A DNA stretch of 29,484 bases from Zancudomyces culisetae (taxonomy: Eukaryota; Kickxellomycota; Harpellomycetes; Harpellales; Legeriomycetaceae). The translations under genes and the position numbers were made by a program. The number at the start of each line of letters is the position of its first letter. The stretch's first letter is position 1. Location: positions 1 to 29,484 of the forward strand of contig LSSK01001401.1 of the NCBI GenBank assembly GCA_001969505.1. Reading direction: 5' to 3'. The notes under the pieces are model-generated. The model saw nothing but the letters and a program-made list of their open reading frames with translations. It was not told where the DNA came from and did no database searches. This document shows positions 9,191-19,900 of the stretch, in pieces.

Positions 9191-12100
9191 TTATAAAGAA
9201 TAGTTAATGACAGAGTCGAGCAGCTCTTCAGCCCTTATTTCTGTATCTGTAGACTCGCTGTCAGCACCAGTAGAAACTATGGGTGTTGGTTTCACATTTT
9301 CTTTTGAATCAGATACGCCTTGTTTAGTGTGTTCGTTTTCATAATCAATGGTCTTTGTTGGGCTCGTAAGACTATTTGGAGGTTCTTTTAGGTGCGACAC
9401 TAATCGGTCTAGACTTTTCAAGCTCTCAGAAGTATTACTCAGCTCCACTCCATTCCTGCTAAAACCTGTGTCTATTCTCTGTTGATTTGCTAAGAGTGCT
9501 TTCGCTTCATTTTTCTTTCGTCTTGCTATTCTTTCCTCTATGGCCCGTCGGCTTTTTTCAGCTCGCTCAGCCCTCTCTTTTTCCCTTTTATTATCATTCA
9601 TAGCCTTATCGCATGATAATAAGAAGGTCCTTATTGATCCAAAAAACATTTCCGGCGATGTTTTTTTGGGTTTTTCGCAAAACTCACTGGCAACTTTTGA
9701 GTAGAGCTGTTCCATTGTCTTGAAATCGGCCACAATAATTTTATAATGCATACTTATTTTGTCAAATGATTTTTTCATTTTTTCTAGGTAAATTTTCAAA
9801 TGCGTTAGTTTATGGTTCTCCCCAGTCAACTCTGCTTTGGGTTTTACTTCAGAGGGAAGATCCAAGGAGCCCACACTGATATATTTATTCACATTTTCTT
9901 CAGACTCGTAGCCACTGCTGTAATCATCGCTATATGAGAGTTCAGAAATGTTTTCCTCAACAACTCTGATTTCATTTTCAAAATCTCGAATACCTGCTTT
10001 CATCGAGTTAAGGCTTAATTTCATTTCACTCAGCGAAACCCGACAACCAGGGTCCAGATCTTCTAACCGCTCTCTAAACCGCAGCATATCTGGGTTTGAA
10101 TCCTCTAAATACTTCATGATTAAATGTAGAAGCGTAGTTTTGTTGCCAATATCCTTTGTATCAGCTATTTTATTTAGTGAATTCAGCCTAAATCCAAATG
10201 CCCCACCACGGAAGGATGTTCCGTTCATAAAGTTGCCGATTATCAACACCAATACCAGAAATTGTTTAAACTCGACACACTCATCGAGGCTAATCGAGGC
10301 TCGTGTCACTGCATCGATATCCTAATGTGGTTAAAGTTTAAAAATGCCTTTTTCTCAGTTCTTGTTCCATAAAACCTGATTAATTGCAATATGTATCTAG
10401 ATAAACGCCCCTCCCTCTTTGTCTTTAAAAAAAACATCAAAAATCATAATGCCATAAATAGTCAAAGTAAATGAAAAATACCTACCTTGATTAATTCTTT
10501 CCTATTTGTATCCCAATTTGCTCGAAATCCCAAACACCTTAGCCTGTACTCAATTCTATCGATTCTTGACAATTCTAGGACAAACCTGTCAGCCTGTGCC
10601 AGGTCTTCCTTTCTGTTCTTGTATTCTATCAGCAATGCTTTCTACAAAATTTGTTGGTGGGAAATGTTTTTTCAGCATCAAACAATACTATTATCTTATG
10701 CCTACACCTATACTAACAAATACAAGTCTTTTTAATGGTTTACATACCTCTTCAGGAGAAGCAACACATTTTTTAAGTTGTGATAGGACAAATGGCGTAA
10801 GGAAAACATCATCTACTACCAGAACCCTTTTTGCTATTTGCTTGCAGGTCATATTTTTCATCTGTCCCAACACAATATCTAATTTATAGCAATAAAATAA
10901 CATCGTTAGTACCCACCTTTAATCATAGCTCAATACCTGACTATAAATAGATACTTACTAACATTGTGTGCCCGTTTTTTTGTAAGTACAGACACATCTT
11001 TCTTTTCCACAACGTTTTTCCTCTTTTTCAACTCTAGAACATATTTAGCAATTATATGTATTTATTTACTCTCACTTTGTTTCTTATATAGATAATTGTG
11101 ATGACTATAAAATTTGTTTTGATTGCATTACCTTTTAATGTAAATGCCTTTTTGGCCAAAAAAAGCCTTTCTATTTCATCGAAAAGACCATTTTTGCCCA
11201 TTAGCATTTCGAGCTCGGATTCGTTAATCCCAAAGTTCAAAAGATGAGCCCAAAAGCTTCCAGTGGTACCCTTCTTATCGATTTTTTCCAAATGCATCTG
11301 TTTCAATTTTACCTTTGGTATGGTATTTACCATCTTCCTAGCGTCTATATGTTGTTAAAATACACGACTGAAAAAAAGAGTGATTTCAAAGAAAGGTATT
11401 ATTATAAAATACAGATAATCTGTAACCAATTACCTTGATCTAGTAATGAGCTGGTAATCGATGCCTTAACTGCTGATGAGAGCGGCGGCGGCGGCGGCGG
11501 CGGAGGAGGAGGAGGTGGAGGAGGAGGTGGAGGTGGAGGTGGAGGAGGAGGTGGTGGGGGAGGTGGGGCTGAGGGAGGTGGTAGAGGAAGAGTGGAAGGT
11601 GGTGGTGCCTGTGCTTGTACTATTTGCTCTTGTAGGGTTAAAGACTCCTGTTCTTGCTGAAGTTTCACTTTTTCTTCGAAATTCAGCTGTGTTTCTAAAT
11701 CATTCTCAACATGCTGCTCTCTTCTACGTCCCAGGTTTTTAGAGTTTTTAGCCCTCTCTCTACTAGGTGATTTACGCCTTAACTGGGCTAAATTCTTGGA
11801 TGTTTGGGATTTTTGCCTGCTATCAAGCTTATATTTCAAGAGTACATTATATTCGCTCTTGGGTTTTTGTTTACGCCCATGACGTCTATTGTACAAGTGA
11901 GCTCCAGGAAAAGAATTACGTCCCGATGAGTCAAGCTGCCCAGACGTACCTCCAACAATGCTAGGTCGCGAAATCTGTCTTGTGCGGCCATATGTATTAT
12001 CGTAACAAAGACTAAACGATCTTCCCTTAAGCGAATCTTCAGAAACATCAAAATCGTTTATTTCATTACCCACGCTGTTCGAATACGCACTCGTCTCACC

Positions 12101-14693
12101 ACTTTCAATATCTGCACCACTTGCTCCTGTCTCTTTGTGTTTACTACCGCCGTTTCCTCGCTTCCTGGTCACATACAGTGGGCTTGAGCTTAAAATCTTT
12201 TTTTTTACTGTTAGCAGTTTGCCCTTTTCACGAAAACTTTCTCTATCAGAGGCTACTTTTGGAATCTTTTCCGGGGATTTTGCTATTTGAATATAGTACA
12301 TACATATTCCGTTATAAATCAATCGCCTGACTTTTTGTAGTTTTTGGAAGAATATATAATTTTCTTCCAGGATCGTTTTACTCGGACAAAATATTCATAA
12401 AAAAAATAGACGCTATTTTACCTTTCAGATCCTTATGGTGGTTAGATTTGATGCCTAAGTTTGGTTTTACTTTCTTAACGAGTGTTTTGGCTTTTCTGAT
12501 GACATCAGTGGTATTATCGTCCTTACCATCTGAAGAATTTCCGCTTTGCGAATCCCAACCATATCCAGTAGCTGTAAAACTATCACTTGTATTTTTGATC
12601 TCACTGTTCAATCTTATTTTATCCCATGGTTCAAAATCTCTAAGTTTCTGTGAGTCGATTTCGGCTAGAATGATATCGTACAGGTCTTGTATCAGCATTT
12701 TTTGTCTATTCATCTTAATATTGTGTTTCATCAGGCTTTCCGATAGTTGGGTTTTGAGAGTGCCTATAGTATGTCTAGAAACTCGCAGTAGATCTTCTAA
12801 TACTTCAGTTTGACTCTGAAGTTCGGATACCAATCCCTCTATGCATTTTTTTGTATTATGAACACTTATATTTATAGTTTTACGCATACCGGTTAAGGCC
12901 GGTGGTTTCATACTGTCAAAATATATAAACACGGTCAGTTTACTTTATAAACCATTTTAAAGAATACTTACTGGTTTCGCTATTTATCTCCGATTTAAGC
13001 TTCGAGTTTTCATACATCATATTCCTAAGCTTGAGCTTTAATTCATTACTTTCCTCTATGATAGATTCCAGTAACTCTTGTTCTTGCTCCCGCCTAGAAG
13101 CTTCCGCACGGCGCTCATCAGCTTTTGCTGCTTTATTTTCGTCGTTATATTTGTTCTCATTTTCCTCCTTATCGACTGAGACTGAACGTATATAATACTC
13201 GTGAATGTTTTTCCTTTCATTTATCTTTTTTTTTAAAATGCTTTTAAACTCTGTTTTCAATTCTTCCACTTCTCTTTTGCTCTCAAGATTCTCTGGAGGA
13301 ACAAGAAGTATCGTATGAAATAACGATACTAGCGCTTTTCTCTCCTGATTGCTTTTATATTTTTTAGACATTTCACTTAATAGACTTTCAAACTCCATGT
13401 TTTTGGAGGCCTTGCGTTTATACCCAAGCTTCAGCATTTCATTTTCTTCAACTCTCCCCTTTTCGTATATACTTATCTGATCCCTTATTGCATCGTTTTC
13501 ACATGACTCTATCAAGTCAAAAACCTCATTCAACCCTGCTCTTTTTAGCTTCTTCCTATACCTCTTTTTCACACTAATCGACACACAGCATGAGAATATC
13601 GCATTTATCAACAAGAGGTTGGATAAAACGTATTCTTCAATTAATTGCTGGTAATTATTGCTCGTATCCTGCCTCAGTGCCTCCTCATCGTTTAGACCTA
13701 GCAATTCTGCTGTCTCTTTTAAACCTTGAATCCATGCTCCCAGCGATGCACCGCCACTATCATCCTTTTCCACTGTTTCAATCGCTAAAATCAACAGCTC
13801 ACACGAGCCAGGTGGGTTGTGATAACACCCAATAGTGAGTAACTCAGCTGCTAGCTGCCTTGAATCAATATTATCACTTACTATTGATCGAAATAATGAT
13901 TCAAATACTTCCGGTGAGCTAAAAGCTTGGTCACATCCAAGCTTTGTGTTTACAAAATGCTTAATCAAAACCAATATGTCGTTCTCTACATCATCTTCGC
14001 CCTTGCTACCTAAACTTTGCCTGTTAATACAATCTAACTGCTTTGTTAATAATTTGAGTCCCCCCTCCTTCAAATACTCGTTTTTCCAGCTATTGAATAG
14101 TTTATTTGTATATTTATTTAGTAGTTGATCAGTTGCTTTTTTTACTTAGCTATAGTGTTAATAGTTGATATTAATGCCTTTCCGCCTGTCTTTTCCATAC
14201 GTATAAAACATCTATAGTGGATGATAATCAATTAAACACACAACATTCAATGTGCAATACCTGTTTTCACGGTTAGCAATCATCGCAGATAATTCTGAAA
14301 ATAGAACAACAAGCTGCTGAGAACTATGTTTCTTTTTTAACTCCTCTATGAACTGTGCTGGTGTGGTTAGATTTGGTTCCACAGTAACAATGTCATTTTC
14401 CTAATTATATTTTCAATTATTCCTATTTTAGTCCTTAGCTACAACTATTACACACAACCATATTGGATCGAATATTCTTTACAAAATATGATACGTACGC
14501 TATCTCTTTTATTTGTAAGAAGTAGTTGAATCTTTTTATCACTTGGGAGTGTAAGAAGCCTCTTCTTTTGATCCATGCGAATATCTGAACATGTTAGAAA
14601 CTCCTCAAAATCGCTATTGAGTTTACGGCGGTCCAACTCAACGTTTTTTGGGATTTTTTGATCTTTATTATCATCTTCCTTTATTTCTTCCAT
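9191..14693 (-). CDS. Diaphanous-related formin, 10 exons, about 1,474 aa
   Basis: Actin-nucleating Rho effector that builds linear actin cables. Minus-strand exons: 14499-14693, 14261-14400, 12972-14089, 12422-12838, 11434-12282, 11132-11344, 10959-11033, 10748-10878, 10486-10641, 9191-10321. All nine introns are GT-AG (80-171 bp) and phases agree throughout. Domains: a GTPase-binding motif FEEFLTCSDIRMDQKKRLLT (residues 29-48) running on to LPSDKKIQLL, then FH3 (about 112-370, with SWKNEYLKEGGLKLL). A coiled coil follows, with LEDLLRVSRHTI at 498-509. FH1 contains 28 consecutive prolines (863-890). FH2 (about 905-1340) includes KVKLKQMHLEKI, KRAHNVNIVLGQMK and GNFMNGTSFRGGAFGF. A basic helix and a weak DAD-like end (AEELLDSVINYSL) close the protein. 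Length matches fission yeast For3. I inferred the exon 3/4 junction partly from alignment with the second formin in this window. Confidence 0.93.
11483..11566 (-). repeat. Imperfect CCN triplet repeat coding for 28 prolines (FH1)
   Basis: Read on the minus strand the tract is 28 successive proline codons: 21 mixed CCT/CCA/CCC codons followed by seven CCG codons. It is the core of the formin FH1 domain, which binds profilin-actin. The uninterrupted (CCG)7 end is a likely site of replication slippage and sequencing or assembly error. All changes of whole codons would stay in frame. Confidence 0.9.
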
Positions 14694-14746
14694 ACTAAAC
14701 CCAGTATTTAAGCACTCAAGTTTAAATGTTCTTCAGTTAACCACAT

Positions 14747-14932
14747 CTATATTAAACTATTTTGCTGTAATACATTATTTAGAAAGTGTTTAAATTTATT
14801 TGTGATGCACATCTGATGGTATTGTGCACCTTCCAATTGACCCGAAATTACAAAAAGAAAAAAAAATAGTAATAATAATAATAACGCAGGTTTTTCCACG
14901 AAAACCCTATCACCAACTTCTAGAAACTGCAT
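14747..14932 (-). other. Possible upstream ORF in the formin leader (61 codons)
   Basis: ATG at 14932 opens a frame starting MQFLEVGDRVFVEKPALL, running through a (TTA)n leucine stretch and ending 53 bp before the formin ATG. It is too close to the formin start to be an ordinary separate gene, so an upstream ORF in a long formin 5' leader is one reading. It may also be open by chance. No domain is recognised with confidence. Confidence 0.2.
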
Positions 14933-14960
14933 CTAATAAATATTGTTATTATTATTATTA
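14869..14960. repeat. Inverted pair of AAT/ATT triplet repeats
   Basis: GTAATAATAATAATAAC (14869-14885) and GTTATTATTATTATTATT (from 14945) are complementary over 16 bp and are separated by 59 bp. They could pair as a stem in DNA or RNA. The pair lies 176-267 bp upstream of the formin start codon. Confidence 0.5.
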
Positions 14961-15294
14961 TTGCTGTAAAAACCATTTTAATCGCTTTTAGAGGGTAAAG
15001 AGTCATAATAACCATGTGGTTGATTCCAACTGAGTCGTGGATTCGTCCGTCCACTCGAATCTTGCGGTTTCACATCCCCCGCTCACAAAAATAAAAGCGG
15101 TAAATGAAATAGAACGCAAATAACGATTATTTGGAAGCAAGATAATTTTCTTTACCGCAAATAAAAGATACCTTGCATCCGAACTCGAAAACTCGGTGAT
15201 AGGCTACTTTTTGAATTCTATGACCAGTGTTATAAATACGCTGGTTAATGCAGATTGAATATGCACGGAGTAGCAGAAAGAAATATTCTAAGAC
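14961..15294. other. Intergenic sequence with a TATA-like element
   Basis: No gene seen. A TATAAATA at about 15231-15238 lies 57 bp before the plus-strand ATG at 15295 and could serve it. A short inverted repeat GTGGA...TCCAC with an 8-nt loop occurs near 15038-15055. Confidence 0.4.
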
Positions 15295-15498
15295 ATGGCC
15301 AATAGGCTATCGTTGTCATTAGGCTCGATATATTTTGGTTCAAAATTTAGAATATCACAGCCATACTGCTCCAGTAAGCGCGTTTTACTTACAGGATTTA
15401 GGCTTCTTTTACAACCAGCACCCGCTAGTCGGATTATTATCCCCTTCCTGAGTCCTAACCAACAGACGCTTAAAAACCTATGTGCTGAGTTTATCTGA
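15295..15498 (+). CDS. Small hypothetical protein, 67 aa
   Basis: ATG in an AGACATGG context, with a TATAAATA element 57 bp upstream, opens a 67-codon frame. The N-terminus (MANRLSLSLGSIYFGSKFRI) is rich in Ser, Arg and Lys and lacks acidic residues, so a mitochondrial targeting peptide is possible. The middle is hydrophobic and basic (KRVLLTGFRLLLQPAPASRI). The opposite strand is open over almost the same interval (15288-15506, 72 codons). Which strand, if either, is translated cannot be decided, and no family is recognised. Confidence 0.25.
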   Translation: MANRLSLSLGSIYFGSKFRISQPYCSSKRVLLTGFRLLLQPAPASRIIIPFLSPNQQTLKNLCAEFI

Positions 15499-15718
15499 TT
15501 GCACATTTATTGCAAAGTAAGGCCACTTATAAACGATCAACATGACTAACAAAAATACCCGGTACATTTGCACATGTTGGATTGGCATATCTATATCTTT
15601 TGATATTCAATTCATTTTTTTTGTTGACCGTTGCGCAGGTTATCATTGTAAATAAATATATTTGATTTAAAGTCGAAAAGGTACAATTTAAATACAAGAC
15701 ATATAAAATAAAGAAATC
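15499..15718. other. Short intergenic spacer
   Basis: AT-rich; probably the 3' flank of the secreted-protein gene. AATAAA-like signals on the minus strand are not clear. I see nothing else. Confidence 0.4.
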
Positions 15719-16288
15719 CTAACTGGGATCGGTAGATATATATGGTGCATATATGGAGAAATCACAACCCCGTTCTATCGGCAGAGTCCTTTCCTCACCA
15801 GTTCTCAAACTAACGACATATGCAGTTATTGTGCACGTCGTTGGTTTCTCGCATACCTTATACTCAACCAAGTAATCCATTTCTCCTACTGCCTGACTAA
15901 TACCAGAGGTACTCATTTCATTGAACGGATATATGCAGTTGTCTTTTTTGGGTGGTGGATTGATATTTTCATTGCCCGAATACCATGGCCTAGCACTGAC
16001 TAAAATTTCACCAGTATCCAAAGTACAACGTTCCTTTAGGATAAGGTCACTGTATCCTCGCAGCTCGGCTCGATGTTGATTCGAGTAGACGATCTTTTCA
16101 TATGCATAAACTTTTTGAACACTCTTAAGCACACCAAGATGGTTGATTGCATCTGTAACATGTTTCAAAGCTTTATATCCGTTACACCCGTTTTTTTTTG
16201 CTATTTCTCGAGATACAAGAGTGAAATAACATGATACGTTGCTTACGATATGTGTAATATGTATAAAGAATAGTAATGCAGTCTTCAT
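15719..16288 (-). CDS. Predicted small secreted six-cysteine protein, 189 aa
   Basis: Single-exon frame starting at an ATG about 50 bp downstream of a TATAAAAA element (16337-16344, minus strand). The N-terminus MKTALLFFIHITHIVSNVSC is a typical signal peptide with a lysine, a hydrophobic core and small residues near 17-20. The mature part has six cysteines at 35, 88, 118, 146, 152 and 175, enough for three disulfides. It has one NVS glycosylation-like motif inside the signal region and no transmembrane helix. Aromatic beta-strand-like segments (MDYLVEYKVCEKPTTCTITA) suggest a compact beta-rich extracellular domain. I do not recognise the family. In a fungus such proteins may be cell-wall, host-interaction or effector-like; that is inference only. 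Confidence 0.7.
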   Translation of the reverse strand: MKTALLFFIHITHIVSNVSCYFTLVSREIAKKNGCNGYKALKHVTDAINHLGVLKSVQKVYAYEKIVYSNQHRAELRGYSDLILKERCTLDTGEILVSARPWYSGNENINPPPKKDNCIYPFNEMSTSGISQAVGEMDYLVEYKVCEKPTTCTITAYVVSLRTGEERTLPIERGCDFSIYAPYISTDPS

Positions 16289-16623
16289 TTTTTGTTGAAT
16301 GTGCGAATGAAAGCTGAAAATACAGCAATTTTTACCTTTTTATATGGGGAAATGTGTTTTATAAATTATAAATTCTACACTGTGCTTGTGACCATACAAG
16401 CGTTTATAAAATGTATAGCATTTCAGTACAAACCATGAGGGGAAAGGGGTCCTCTTTGTTTGTTAATAAAGTGGGTTACACTCTCTTTTCAAATGAGAAA
16501 AACCCAGATTTGAACAAAAACAGGCTTTAATAAATTTGAATGAAGATTTTTGGTTTTTGATTTGCGAGAATCGTTCAATAAATAGTGCCAAATACGTCGT
16601 GGAAACGCTACAAAGAGACTAGA
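16289..16623. other. Intergenic, promoter side of the secreted-protein gene
   Basis: AT-rich with the TATA-like element described for the adjacent gene. No coding frame is seen on either strand. Confidence 0.45.
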
Positions 16624-16941
16624 CTAGGGACAATCCTGCTTGTATAGTGTGTACATGGTTAGAGACGAAAGCAGCCTTTCTGGATGGGATTCTCTAGGTG
16701 TTTGCCATAAGCTTGATTTTTCGCCGATTTTGTCGAGATAAAATTTCGATCTAAATTGGCAGTTAAGCCACTCTTGCTTCGCAGCCAATTTTTGTAAAGA
16801 ATTCGAAGGGGAGGGGGGAGGTGTTATAATTGTATAACACGAATCACTCAAGTTTACCCACTCTGATATTTTTTTATCAAGACTAATTTATTGTAAGGAA
16901 AACTATAAAAAAAAACCTACAAGCTGTAAAATCCTACTCAT
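16624..16941 (-). CDS. Small WW-like domain protein overlapping the flippase stop codon (putative), 87 aa
   Basis: The minus strand is open from about 16870 to a TAG at 16624-16626, without an ATG near its 5' end. A model that works is an ATG at 16941, within ATGAGTAG, so that it overlaps the P4-ATPase stop in another frame. Exon 1 is 16917-16941, a 54-bp GT...CAG intron follows (16863-16916), and exon 2 is 16624-16862 in matching phase 1. The product has a proline stretch (TPPPSP), then EWLNCQFRSKFYLDKI and EKSSLWQTP. The pattern W-x8-FY-x11-W-x2-P is that of a divergent WW domain, a binder of proline-rich ligands. The intron is shorter than others here and a start on the flippase stop is unusual in a eukaryote. 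The first exon is therefore doubtful, but the 3' exon looks genuinely coding. Confidence 0.4.
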
Positions 16942-19900
16942 TTTTGAGCAGCTGCTCTCTAAGGCAAAAAGGTTTGCTGAGCAACTCCACGGTGAGCTTG
17001 TGTATATATACAACCAGGAGGACAAGTACACAAAGTATAAATACCATCAGGAAAAATTGTGGTTGGTAAAACGTCAACATCCAAGTTCTTTTTGTAAAAT
17101 AAAATTCTACACCTGAAAATGGGGTTCCGTAACTGAAAATAAAGTTGAAAGCCAACCATGTAATAAGTGCAAACCCAAATCCAAACAGAGTGAAAAGGGT
17201 TATGGATCTTGAATCCAAAAACGAAGCTTTAAAGTTGAGAGTAAACAGAACAATGCCCAAGAGATAGAAGTTTAGCGAGAAAAGATCGGGAGATGTTGCA
17301 TTCGTGGAAAAAATTGACGAAAAAGAAAAAACACCGAACGAGCAAAGTACCGAATGAACTATTCCGAGATAAATAACTTCCCGAATAAAGACAGGGATAC
17401 TCAGCAGGTAATTGTTTGGTCCTATGAATCTGTAATAGTGTGGATTCTTGAGTAAAGTTTTGGCTGGCAGATCTTGGTCAAAAATTCCGAGGAATAGAAT
17501 GGGTAGCAATGTAAATATGGTATTATAAAAGGCGAGTGTGGTGGGCTCAAACACTGATGTTCCGCTAAACATTACATATGCCTGGTATATTGCTTGGCAC
17601 AGACTATAAACCAGACACTTATAAAATGTAGCGATGGTGAAGCGAGAAATTCTGGAATAGTTCCACAATCCATGTACAAACAATAATTTGCGCAAAAATC
17701 TAAACTGTGAGATCGAAAAATCGGCACTTCTCGCTGCTTGAAGCCCTTCAACACCAGATATTCCAATCCCAACATGTGCTTCTTGGATCATAGCAATGTC
17801 GTTTCCACCATCTCCAATTGCCAGAGTTGCTGCATAAGACTTGACTTTGTCGCACCTTTGTCTCATAAATTTTGCAATCAACGCCTTCTGCGATGGTGAT
17901 ACACGCGAACATACCACTGTATCGGAATTAATTCCAATTTCAATAAATCGATCCATAAGGTCCTGATCCTTTTCAAGAGTGGAAAGAGTATCACCATCTA
18001 TAACCATTGCAAAATGTTCATATTTCTCGTTGCTTTTTTTCTTTGTATTGGTAAAGGATAAGTTCGAGTTAAAAGCGCTGTTATTGTACATTTCAGACGC
18101 CATAAGATGCGAATTTAAAACTGCACTGTCAATGTTCTCCTCATTTTGTCTGCTAGAGTGTCTTTTGTTCGCTACTGGAATAGTCTCTGTTCCAGCATAG
18201 CTGTTTCTAGAACTTATTATCCTGCTATTTCTCGAAAGTGATCGTAGTTGGTTTAGTAACAGTTTGTAGAAGTTGGCGCTAGCACTAAATATTCTTGGCC
18301 ACCTAAGATTTAGGTTGTTCTGCAAAAATTCTCGCTCGTTATATGGTCTCAACACCGACACAAAGCTTTCTGCCTCATCAAGTTTCCTAGAAAGTGTTTC
18401 GGCATCCTTGATTCCCTCCAACACAAGTGTTTTGCATATTGTTTCGTCTCCGTCAATCAACCGGCATGATTTTGCTATGTTTATCGCTGTCTCTACCTTG
18501 TCCCCTGTCAACATCCAAATCCTAATTCCTGCTAACCGTAAGTTGTAGATTGTTTCTGGCACTCCCTCTTGTAGCTTGTCTTCTACTGCTGTAACTCCTG
18601 TCAATTCCATTTCCTGTTCCAGTTCATTTGCCACTGCATCTATCTGCTGTTGTCTGTTTTTCAATGATGTAGATGCTTCTAAAAACCGTTTTGCCCACGA
18701 TTCATAATCTTCTTCTTCTATTTCTCGATGTGCATATACCAATGTTCGCAACCCCTCACATGAAAATGCCTTCAAACTCGAATCAACACACTTATATATC
18801 CACTTTGTCTCCTCTGTCCCCGTGTGTCTATCATTGTACCCCTTCAATCTTGGCAATATCACCATATCCGCTCCTTTACAAAACAATCTAATTTTACCAT
18901 CTGGACACCTATAAACTACCGACATCCGTTTCCTATTACTAGAAAACTCTACAACTGCAAGTACACTGTACATTTCTATCACATCCTCATTGGCATCAAG
19001 TGGACATACAAAATTCAGATTTGGCTGTGGATTATTCAACTGTTCCTTCAATACCTCGACTGGCAGGTTCGCCTGTTCTTCATTCTGTTTTATCACAGTT
19101 TCTTTCCACTTGGATACTCGCTCAACAGGAACTATTCGAATCTTGACTTCAGGCCCAATTCGTTCGTGAAGAATGTATCCCAATTCGGCAGCCGAATATA
19201 CGAGAGCCTTTTCATCAGGAGAAGTGCTTTGATATCCAACAACCGAGCGTGATTCCGAGTCGATATCAGGCTGAACAGTATGACATAGAGCCATTGATCG
19301 AATAAACAGAGATGATTGAACATCAGAGTTACTCGAAAGTCGAAGGCCATTTGTTACATACTGGGGCTGGGCTTCAAAAAAGTTTTTGTTTTCTGATAAC
19401 ATTCTTAGAAAGGTGGTTGGTGGTAATTGCGTAATATCGGCTTCATATGCCGGGTAAGCGTCCTTACCGCTTGTATTAAGCTCTTCCTCGCCAATTGCTG
19501 AAACTCTGAATATTTCCTTATCTGTTTGGTTAGAAGCTCTGCTCACAGTAGCAGTACCCCAACCAACATCCATACCCCCGTCCTTGGTAGCGGTGGTGTC
19601 TCGACGTTTTTTCTGGTCCCCACTGGCATAATTCTTCAAAATTGATTCCTCTACTGTTTTTATTTCTGAAACATTTGACTCTTTTACAGTTAAAAGATCT
19701 TGGTGGTAAAATGCCAGACCCGCTACCATTGCTGCTCTGAACCTCATTATATTTTCTGTCAGTGTTCCTGTTTTATCAGATAAAATATATTTCACCATGC
19801 CTAAATCTTCGTTCAATGCAGAAGTTCTTGCAACCATCGGGGTATCTGTCTTTTCATAATACATCTGAATATCATTTTGCATCAAAAAGGCCTGTGCAAC

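Noticed and set aside
10774-10791. Formin exon 8 and exon 9 regions as separate small genes
   Set aside because: Their translations are successive pieces of one FH2 domain with matching splice phases.
12932-12940. Extension of formin exon 4 upstream to the ATG near 12908
   Set aside because: The CAG acceptor there gives the wrong phase. The acceptor at 12839-12840 fits the phase and aligns the product with the second formin.
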